Positions 1-4,599 of a stretch of 5,885 bases of DNA are shown here, piece by piece. Each line of letters opens with the position of its first letter. Within the stretch, counting starts at the first letter, position 1. The position numbers and the translations under genes are program-made. Origin of the DNA: Asaia bogorensis (GTDB lineage: Bacteria; Pseudomonadota; Alphaproteobacteria; Acetobacterales; Acetobacteraceae); the NCBI GenBank assembly GCA_945873675.1, contig CAMCEP010000188.1:1-5885 (forward strand), in the 5' to 3' direction. Below the pieces are notes generated by a model. That model saw nothing but the letters and a program-made list of their open reading frames with translations. It was not told the origin of the DNA and did not search any database.

Positions 1-30
1 GTGCTGGCAACCACGGTGGATCGTGGCTGA
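1..30 (+). CDS. C-terminal tail of a probable OmpR-family response regulator (partial)
   Basis: Frame 1 from the left edge reads VLATTVDRG and stops at TGA 28-30. A short tail after a GY(V/M)L-type strand is how the winged-helix DNA-binding domain of OmpR/PhoB regulators usually ends, and the next gene is an EnvZ-like kinase, the usual partner. Only nine codons are visible, so the family call rests mainly on context. The stop lies inside the start of the kinase gene (8-nt overlap), which suggests translational coupling. It could be the end of some other protein. Confidence 0.5.
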   Translation: MLATTVDRG

Positions 31-1387
31 AGCCGCCCCTGTTGCCGCACCACCACGGCGACGCTGGTGGCCTGGCAGCCTTGGTGGCCGCACTGCCGTT
101 GCGCTGATTGTAGCACTCATGTTGGTGCAAGCGGCGGGTCTGACCATTCATGCCCTGGATCGTGTGGATTTGCAGCGTTTTGTGCAGGCGCGCGAAATTG
201 CGGGGCGCAGCTTGGGTGCCTGGCGCGCCGCCGTGCTGACCGCGCCTGATCGGCGCGCGCAGATCATCGCTGATCTTGACCTGCCCGAAGGGCTCACGGT
301 GGATTTGGATTTGGCACCGATTGTACGCGTGGGCGCGCCGCCGGTCTCCCCGCATATCCTGCGGCTATTCAGGCTTGATCTGCTCTCATCCGGGCCGCCT
401 CGGCTGCGGCCGCGCGAAATCCGGATTGCAGAATTGGGGCCGGCTGGTTTTGCCGCATCGCTCAGGCTGCCGGATGGGCCTTGGCTTAATCTGCGCGCTT
501 CATTGCCCACACCGCGGCCATGGCATTCGGATACTTTCCTGGCCGCCTTTCTAGGCATGACGCTGGCAGCGATTTTACTGATCCTGTGGGCGGTCGCGCG
601 GCTCATGCGCCCGGTACGGCTTTTGGGGGAGGCGGCGAATAGGCTCGGGCGCGATGTGAATGCGCCGCCCTTGCCCGAAGACGGCCCGACCGAGGTTGCG
701 ACCGCCGCCCGCGCCTTCAATGAAATGGCGGCGCGCATCAGGCTTTTTGTGGCAGATCGCACACAAATGCTGGCGGCGATTGGCCATGATTTGCGCACGC
801 CGATCACGCGCCTGAAACTGCGCGCCGAATTCATGGAAGAAGATGAACAGCGCCGCAAAATGCTGGCCGATTTGGATGAGATGGAAGCGATGATCGGCGC
901 AACACTCGCCTTCGCGCGCGATGATACCGCGACTGAACCCGCGACACAGATGGATATCGCGGCGCTGTGCTGTACCGTCGCTGATGAGGCGAGTGATGCG
1001 CATCCCGATCAGGCGGAAAAGATAAGCTATGATGGGCCGGAAAAGCTTGTCATCCGCGCCAAGCCCTTGGCGCTGAAACGCGCCATCGCCAATCTGGTGG
1101 CCAATGCACTGAATTATGGTGGTGCGGCGCGCCTGCATCTCACGCAGGAAGATGCGGGTCTGGTGCGCCTGACGATCGCCGATGAAGGCCCCGGCATTCC
1201 GGAGACGGAGCTGGAGGCGGTGTTCACCCCCTTCCGCCGCCTGGAAGCCAGCCGCAATCGCGAAACAGGTGGCACCGGGCTTGGGCTGACTATCGCGCGC
1301 AATATTTTGCGCGGGCATGGTGGCGATGTGGTGCTGCAGAACCGGCCAGAGGGCGGCTTAATTGCGGTGGCGAGCCTGCCGGTTTGA
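23..1387 (+). CDS. EnvZ-like two-component sensor histidine kinase
   Basis: This 454-aa inner-membrane kinase should autophosphorylate on a histidine and pass the phosphate to a response regulator, probably the one ending just upstream. Visible order: a basic N-terminus, a first membrane helix at about residues 24-45, a periplasmic sensor of about 125 residues with no recognised fold, a second helix at about 171-194, and a HAMP linker at about 195-246. The H-box is GHDLRTP with phospho-acceptor H255. The ATPase domain has an N-box with N357 and N361, the G1 box DEGPGIP (387-393), an F-box FTPFRR, and the G2 box GGTGLGL (416-422). All catalytic motifs are intact. The GTG start at 23 overlaps the upstream stop; its Shine-Dalgarno (GGTGGA, 15-20) is very close, so coupled re-initiation is likely. 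The frame is open to the left edge, so an earlier start cannot be strictly excluded. The signal sensed is not visible. Confidence 0.93.
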   Translation: MAEAAPVAAPPRRRWWPGSLGGRTAVALIVALMLVQAAGLTIHALDRVDLQRFVQAREIAGRSLGAWRAAVLTAPDRRAQIIADLDLPEGLTVDLDLAPIVRVGAPPVSPHILRLFRLDLLSSGPPRLRPREIRIAELGPAGFAASLRLPDGPWLNLRASLPTPRPWHSDTFLAAFLGMTLAAILLILWAVARLMRPVRLLGEAANRLGRDVNAPPLPEDGPTEVATAARAFNEMAARIRLFVADRTQMLAAIGHDLRTPITRLKLRAEFMEEDEQRRKMLADLDEMEAMIGATLAFARDDTATEPATQMDIAALCCTVADEASDAHPDQAEKISYDGPEKLVIRAKPLALKRAIANLVANALNYGGAARLHLTQEDAGLVRLTIADEGPGIPETELEAVFTPFRRLEASRNRETGGTGLGLTIARNILRGHGGDVVLQNRPEGGLIAVASLPV

Positions 1388-1485
1388 GCATTTTCAAGCC
1401 AAGTGGGAACACTTGGCGACTCGGAAAATGCGACCAAACAAGGATTTAGAGCGGTTGCTGTGAACAAATGTGCACGGCAACCGCT
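1388..1485. repeat. Two-palindrome intergenic element, RIME-like
   Basis: This element fills the gap between two convergent genes. It begins on the base after the kinase stop and ends 7 nt before the racemase stop. Palindrome 1 has an outer 8-bp stem (1388-1395 GCATTTTC with 1424-1431 GAAAATGC) and an inner perfect 8-bp stem (1398-1405 GCCAAGTG with 1410-1417 CACTTGGC) closed by the GNRA-type loop GGAA. Palindrome 2 pairs 1450-1458 AGCGGTTGC with 1477-1485 GCAACCGCT and continues through a wobble pair and GTG/CAC to a 10-nt loop. The order of stems and the linker containing AACAA and TAGAGC resemble, from memory, the abundant intergenic mosaic repeats of Rhizobiales (RIME-type). No second copy exists in this window, so repeat status is inferred. 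It may also end transcription from both sides, although neither hairpin has a proper T-run. Confidence 0.6.
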
Positions 1486-1492
1486 TTACGCC

Positions 1493-2125
1493 TTATCCGC
1501 CCAGCAACCGCTTCAGCTTCAAGACCGCACTATCCGGCGTGGTCAGCACGGGCTTGCCTGTTGCCTGTTCCACCAAAGACTTGGCGCGCGCCAGGCTGAA
1601 TTGGCCAAGCGCGATGGCATCACAATCCGCCAAATCCCGCGCAGCTTCCGCCGCCAGCCGATCATGCGTTGCGAAATCGCCCGCATCCAAAGCGGCCAGC
1701 GCGCCTTCGGCCAGCTTCGGCACCACGGTAATGCCCGGCGGGAATTCCGGGATCATGGAAGGGATCGTGCCGGCGAAGGTCACCAAAAGCCCGATGCGCT
1801 TGCCCTTGGTGATCGCTTCTTCGATCATCGCCTCATTCGGTTTCAGCACGGGCATCGGCGCCAGATCCTGCGCGCAGGCTTCAATGCAGGGGCCGAAGGC
1901 GGAACAGGTGAACAGGATACCATCCGCCCCGGTGCCGGCGGCATAGCGCGCCAAGGTAAGGAAGCGCTCGGTCATGCGGGGCGTAAGCTTGCCCTCCCGC
2001 GCCAGATCAGCGGAAAGACTGTCATCCAGCAAATTCATCAGCGTCTGGCCGGGCCATAGCTGCGCGAAAGCGGCTTCTATTGGCGGCGGCGAATGGCGCA
2101 GCGCATGGATCAGGGCAAGGCGCAT
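1493..2125 (-). CDS. Aspartate/glutamate racemase-superfamily protein, one canonical catalytic Cys
   Basis: A 210-aa cytoplasmic protein of the Asp/Glu/hydantoin racemase fold. The first-half active-site motif is TCSAFG with C74. The KPNEAMIEEA segment (95-104) and KRIGLLVTFAGT (109-120, start of the second half-domain) fit the family. The second catalytic Cys is normally in an LGC(T/S) motif; here the matching strand reads CDAIALGQFS, so that position is Q175. C168 sits seven residues earlier. True two-base racemase activity is therefore doubtful; isomerase, lyase or decarboxylase chemistry is possible. The ATG at 2125 is chosen because GAAAGG lies 7 nt upstream; a start at 2182 would add 19 residues without family character and overlap the transporter gene. 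It follows the MFS gene by 22 nt on the same strand, so the two probably share a transcript. The substrate is unknown. Confidence 0.85.
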   Translation of the reverse strand: MRLALIHALRHSPPPIEAAFAQLWPGQTLMNLLDDSLSADLAREGKLTPRMTERFLTLARYAAGTGADGILFTCSAFGPCIEACAQDLAPMPVLKPNEAMIEEAITKGKRIGLLVTFAGTIPSMIPEFPPGITVVPKLAEGALAALDAGDFATHDRLAAEAARDLADCDAIALGQFSLARAKSLVEQATGKPVLTTPDSAVLKLKRLLGG

Positions 2126-2132
2126 GACAAAA

Positions 2133-2138
2133 CCTTTC
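2133..2138 (-). promoter_or_regulatory. Ribosome binding site fixing the racemase-like gene start
   Basis: GAAAGG on the minus strand lies 7 nt before the ATG at 2125. It decides for the 210-aa product over the 229-aa alternative starting inside the MFS gene. Confidence 0.65.
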
Positions 2139-2147
2139 GAATGGAAA

Positions 2148-3374
2148 TCAGGCAGTGGCGGGCTGGGTGCGCGGCCCGTCACGCAACGGCATATGGATCA
2201 CGGCAGCGAAGACCGCGGCCAGAATGCCAATCACCCACATCAGATCATAAGAACCCGTGCGGTCAAAAATAATCCCGCCCAAGAAGGCGCCGGTGAAGCC
2301 GCCGATCTGATGGCTGACAAAGACCATGCCGAAAATTGTCGCGAGCCACCGCAAGCCCCAATTGCGCGCACAAAGCGCCAAGCTTGGCGGTACGGTGGAA
2401 AGCCAGAGCAGGCCCATGATGGCAGAGAAGATCATCACATTCAGTGAGGTTTTTTCGGCCAGCAAAAACACTGTCATCAGCACGGCGCGCGCGGCAAAAA
2501 TGCCCACCAGCAATTCGCGGCGCTTCCAGCGCTGGGATAATTCGCCGGCAGCCAATGATCCAATGATATTGAACAGCCCGATCATGGAAATGGCGCCAGC
2601 GCCAACATAAAGCGGCAGGCCGCAGCTATGCACAAAGCCAGGCAAATGCACGGTCAGGAAGGAAACATGCAGGCCGCAGACGAAATTGCCAGAGGACAAA
2701 TACCAGAAGCTCGGGTCGCGCAAAGCGCGGCCCATCGCGGAACGGGCGGTTTCATTATCCGCCGCCACACCAGGCGCGGGCGCCGGCTGCTTATCGGCCA
2801 GCGGGAGGGCAAGCGGGATCATGAACAAGGCCGCAATCGCCATGGCGAATAGCGCGCCCTGCCAGCCAAAGCCCTGAATGGCGAAGCCCGCCAGCGGCAC
2901 CACCAGAAACTGCCCCGCCGAGGACCCCGCCGTGCCAAGCCCCGTTGCACGCCCGCGCATTTCCGGTGGCAGCATGCGGGTCAGGCTGGCGATGATGGTC
3001 GGCATGCCAGCGGCTGAGACCGCCATGCCCAGGATCAAGCCCGCAAAAAAGGTGAAAGGCAGCACGGATTCGGATAGCGCCATGCCCAGAATGGCGATGC
3101 AGTAAAGCACCGCGCCGCCCATCACCACGCGCCTGCCACCGAAGCGATCCGCAAGCTGGCCCATGAAAGGCTGGCTGATCCCGTTGATCAACACCTGCAG
3201 GCCGATGGCAAAGGCGAAATCCCGCGCCGCCCAGCCATTTTCGGCCGTCATGGGGGCGAGGAATAGCCCGAAGGATTGGCGCAACCCCATGGCGAGCATG
3301 GCGCCGCCAATGGCACAAGCGATCACGAGTGCAATCGGCAAGGCAAGGGGGCGGGTGGATGCAGCTTGGGTCAT
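2148..3374 (-). CDS. Major facilitator superfamily transporter, monocarboxylate/oxalate-formate-like
   Basis: A 408-aa inner-membrane carrier with about 12 hydrophobic helices. Helix 1 begins near residue 11 and is followed by GLRQSFGLFLAPM (30-42), a stretch common in MCT/OFA-like MFS proteins. The loop 2-3 signature appears as GQLADRFGGRRVV (72-84), and a weaker counterpart, GELSQRWKRRELL (277-289), occurs in the second half. A hydrophilic central loop spans about 193-220. The late SHQIGGFTGAFLGG segment (354-367) followed by FDRTGSYD is also typical of this group. Such carriers move small organic anions, often by proton symport or exchange; the substrate cannot be read from sequence. The racemase-like gene 22 nt downstream suggests a chiral carboxylic acid or amino acid. 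The ATG is the only possible early start, because an in-frame stop lies about four codons upstream. Its Shine-Dalgarno (GAGG) is only 2 nt away, an unusually tight spacing. Confidence 0.92.
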   Translation of the reverse strand: MTQAASTRPLALPIALVIACAIGGAMLAMGLRQSFGLFLAPMTAENGWAARDFAFAIGLQVLINGISQPFMGQLADRFGGRRVVMGGAVLYCIAILGMALSESVLPFTFFAGLILGMAVSAAGMPTIIASLTRMLPPEMRGRATGLGTAGSSAGQFLVVPLAGFAIQGFGWQGALFAMAIAALFMIPLALPLADKQPAPAPGVAADNETARSAMGRALRDPSFWYLSSGNFVCGLHVSFLTVHLPGFVHSCGLPLYVGAGAISMIGLFNIIGSLAAGELSQRWKRRELLVGIFAARAVLMTVFLLAEKTSLNVMIFSAIMGLLWLSTVPPSLALCARNWGLRWLATIFGMVFVSHQIGGFTGAFLGGIIFDRTGSYDLMWVIGILAAVFAAVIHMPLRDGPRTQPATA

Positions 3375-3391
3375 GACCTCACCATGTCATT

Positions 3392-3410
3392 TTGCGCTGC
3401 CCTCGCGCAA
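3392..3410. promoter_or_regulatory. Candidate operator dyad upstream of the MFS gene
   Basis: A perfect inverted repeat, TTGCGC (3392-3397) and GCGCAA (3405-3410), is separated by 7 nt and begins 17 nt upstream of the MFS start codon. Two half-sites about one and a half to two helical turns apart suit a dimeric repressor or activator. It also lies 15 nt from the -35 box of the divergent tRNA promoter. No regulator gene is adjacent, and the spacing does not match the LysR T-N11-A rule, so the binding family is left open. Confidence 0.4.
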
Positions 3411-3425
3411 CCCAAGGCTTCGCGG

Positions 3426-3454
3426 TTGACTGAGCCGGGCGGGCGGGCCTATCT
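3426..3454 (+). promoter_or_regulatory. Promoter of the tRNA-His gene
   Basis: TTGACT (3426-3431) is followed by exactly 17 nt and then CTATCT (3449-3454), a good match to the alphaproteobacterial housekeeping consensus. The predicted transcription start is near 3461, a few bases before the mature tRNA 5' end at 3468. The sequence after the -10 box is C-rich, as in stable-RNA promoters under stringent control. The spacer holds three GGG runs in a GGGC triplet repeat. Confidence 0.75.
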
Positions 3455-3467
3455 CAGCCCCGCTGAT

Positions 3468-3544
3468 GGCGGCCATAGCTCAGTTGGTAGAGCGCCAGGT
3501 TGTGGTCTTGGATGTCGCGGGTTCGAGTCCCGTTGGTCGCCCCA
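3468..3544 (+). tRNA. tRNA-His (anticodon GTG)
   Basis: The 77-nt gene folds into a full cloverleaf. The acceptor stem 3469-3475 pairs with 3534-3540 (one G-U), and the extra G-1 at 3468, diagnostic of tRNA-His, faces C73 at 3541. CCA is encoded at 3542-3544. D stem: GCTC/GAGC. Anticodon stem 3495-3499 pairs with 3507-3511 (one G-U) around the loop TTGTGGT, with anticodon GTG at 3502-3504. The T arm has the standard TTCGAGT loop (3522-3528). It reads histidine codons CAC/CAU. No convincing T-tailed terminator follows before the next gene. Confidence 0.97.
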
Positions 3545-3607
3545 GCTTCCCCCCTTCCCTTCCGGTTTGCGTCCTCGCCGTCTTGCGGCAGGATGGGCGC
3601 CTTCATT

Positions 3608-3616
3608 GGGGGAGAG
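3608..3616 (+). promoter_or_regulatory. Ribosome binding site of the SDR gene
   Basis: GGGGGAGAG, with its GGAG core 8 nt before ATG 3623, fixes the SDR start there. The in-frame codons running back into the tRNA gene are not part of the protein. Confidence 0.75.
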
Positions 3617-3622
3617 AGATCC

Positions 3623-4408
3623 ATGAATATAACTTTGAATGGGCGCGCGGCGCTGATCACCGGCGGGTCCAAGGGCCTGGGCCTTGCTATTGCGAAGATG
3701 TTCGCTGAATCCGGCGGGCATGTTGCCATTGTCGCCCGCGGGGCAGAGAGCCTGGCGAAGGCTGAAGCCGAAATCCGCGCCGCCGCGCCGGGCGCCAAGG
3801 TGGTCGCTATCGCCGCCGATATCCGCTCCGCTGAGGGCTGCGAAGCCGCCTATGCGGCAGCGGTGAAAGGGCTCGGTCAGGTGGATATCCTGATCAATAA
3901 TGCCGGCACATCGCAGCGCGGCGGGTTCCTGGAGGTATCCGATGCGCTTTGGCAGGATGATCTGGACCTTAAGCTTTTCGCGGCCATCCGGTTTTGCCGC
4001 CTCGCACTGCCTGCCATGCGGGATCGCAAATGGGGGCGCATCATTAATGTGCTGAATATCGGCGCCAAGGCACCGCTTGGGGGGTCCACGCCCACTTCCG
4101 TGTCGCGTGCTGCCGGCATGGCGCTGACCAAGGCCATGGCGAATGAATTCGCCCCCCATAATGTGCTGGTGAATGCCATGCTGGTCGGCATTATCGAAAG
4201 CGACCAATGGGTGCGCCGGCATGCGGCCGAACAGCGCAACATCTCCTGGGATGAGTGGAAGGCCGAACAGGGCAAGGCTGTACCGCTTGGGCGCATCGGC
4301 AAGGCCGAGGAATTCGCTTCCATGGCTTTGCTGCTGGCGAGCGAACAGGGTGGCTTCATCAGCGGCACGGCGATCAATGTAGATGGCGGCAAAAGCCCGG
4401 TGGTTTGA
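3623..4408 (+). CDS. SDR-fold protein with all four classical catalytic residues replaced
   Basis: A 261-aa protein of the short-chain dehydrogenase/reductase fold and of normal classical-SDR length. The nucleotide-binding part is intact: TGGSKGLG (13-20), D66 before the adenine-pocket turn, and NNAG (92-95). The C-terminus GFISGTAINVDGG (244-256) is also typical. The active site is not: aligning IINVLN and PTSVSRAAG with the usual INISS and YSASKAA puts N145 at the Ser, T158 at the Tyr and R162 at the Lys position. The tetrad Asn in the DVNL-type helix is K117. Normal SDR hydride-transfer chemistry is therefore unlikely; a cofactor-binding non-redox or altered-mechanism role is possible. The surrounding sequence is well ordered with no frameshift, so it looks like a maintained subfamily rather than a decaying gene. 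ATG 3623 follows a strong Shine-Dalgarno. It lies 78 nt after the tRNA and ends before a hairpin terminator. Its function is unknown. Confidence 0.9.
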   Translation: MNITLNGRAALITGGSKGLGLAIAKMFAESGGHVAIVARGAESLAKAEAEIRAAAPGAKVVAIAADIRSAEGCEAAYAAAVKGLGQVDILINNAGTSQRGGFLEVSDALWQDDLDLKLFAAIRFCRLALPAMRDRKWGRIINVLNIGAKAPLGGSTPTSVSRAAGMALTKAMANEFAPHNVLVNAMLVGIIESDQWVRRHAAEQRNISWDEWKAEQGKAVPLGRIGKAEEFASMALLLASEQGGFISGTAINVDGGKSPVV

Positions 4409-4423
4409 GCGCCTTTGACTACC

Positions 4424-4458
4424 CCCGCCAAGCCTTTACCCGGCTTGGCGGGCCTTAT
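4424..4458 (+). terminator. Probable rho-independent terminator after the SDR gene
   Basis: A perfect 11-bp GC-rich stem (4424-4434 CCCGCCAAGCC with 4442-4452) and a 7-nt loop begin 15 nt after the SDR stop. A short, imperfect T-rich tail (CCTTATTT) follows. The strong stem supports termination although the tail is weak. Confidence 0.7.
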
Positions 4459-4534
4459 TTGCGTAAGTTTTAATCTTTTTGATTACTTTATGGGCAGCAA
4501 TCGCATCTAAGCCCCTCCCATCCGCCCAAAAACG

Positions 4535-4550
4535 CGGCATGCGCCTTGCT
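4535..4550 (+). promoter_or_regulatory. Candidate sigma-54 (RpoN) promoter for the CmpA/NrtA gene
   Basis: CGGCATG, four bases, then TTGCT matches the sigma-54 consensus TGGCACG-N4-TTGCW at 10 of 12 positions. The invariant GG (4536-4537) and GC (4548-4549) have the exact required spacing. Transcription would start near 4561, giving a leader of about 39 nt before ATG 4600. Nitrate/nitrogen uptake operons are often driven by NtrC with sigma-54, so the context fits. No NtrC-type TGCAC/GTGCA enhancer was found by eye in this gap. Confidence 0.55.
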
Positions 4551-4561
4551 ATCTCCCCTAC

Positions 4562-4580
4562 GTCATCGCGTCGCGCTGAC
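4562..4580 (+). promoter_or_regulatory. Short hairpin at the 5' end of the CmpA/NrtA leader
   Basis: 4562-4569 (GTCATCGC) pairs with 4573-4580 (GCGCTGAC) with one T-C mismatch and a 3-nt loop. It lies just after the predicted sigma-54 start and 8 nt before the Shine-Dalgarno, where it could affect mRNA stability or translation. It lacks the paired hexaloop hairpins expected of an ANTAR/NasR-type target. Chance is quite possible for a stem this small. Confidence 0.3.
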
Positions 4581-4587
4581 AAGAACC

Positions 4588-4593
4588 GGGAGA
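4588..4593 (+). promoter_or_regulatory. Ribosome binding site of the CmpA/NrtA gene
   Basis: GGGAGA lies 6 nt before ATG 4600 and supports the long N-terminal form that includes the Cys-rich pre-Tat segment. Confidence 0.6.
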
Positions 4594-4599
4594 TGCTTC

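Larger units (their letters stand above)
4409..4599. other. Intergenic regulatory gap between the SDR and CmpA/NrtA genes
   Basis: The gap holds the terminator hairpin, an AT-rich block at about 4455-4493 that contrasts with the GC-rich surroundings, the candidate sigma-54 promoter, a small leader hairpin and the ribosome site. The AT-rich block contains the inverted repeat TAATC-TTTTT-GATTA (4471-4485), which may be a bend or IHF-like site between an enhancer and the sigma-54 promoter. No small gene was seen. Confidence 0.5.

Noticed and set aside
575..1318. Minus-strand open frame of about 247 codons
   Set aside because: Shadow of the histidine kinase catalytic domains, with no recognisable protein features.
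1403..2059. Plus-strand open frame of about 218 codons
   Set aside because: It starts inside the palindromic element and runs antisense to the racemase-like gene; low-complexity, basic product.
2126..2182. Upstream start for the racemase-like protein
   Set aside because: It would overlap the MFS gene by 35 nt and add non-family residues, while ATG 2125 has a good ribosome site.
3437..3447. G-quadruplex in the tRNA promoter spacer
   Set aside because: Only three GGG runs are present, so an intramolecular four-run quadruplex is not supported.
3572..3593. Hairpin after tRNA-His as a terminator
   Set aside because: The stem has a bulged C and is followed by GC-rich sequence without a T-run, so intrinsic termination is not supported.
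3500..3622. Upstream start that would lengthen the SDR protein by 41 residues
   Set aside because: The codons lie in the tRNA-His gene and its 3' flank; ATG 3623 has a strong ribosome site and begins the canonical first strand.
3449..4222. Minus-strand open frame of about 257 codons
   Set aside because: It runs through the tRNA-His gene and antisense to the SDR motifs; no family features or ribosome site.
3468..4452. tRNA-linked genomic island carrying the SDR gene
   Set aside because: No integrase, no repeated tRNA 3' end and no change in base composition were seen.
4479..4509. Sigma-70 promoter starting with TTGATT
   Set aside because: No acceptable -10 box lies 16-18 nt downstream; the sigma-54 site fits better.
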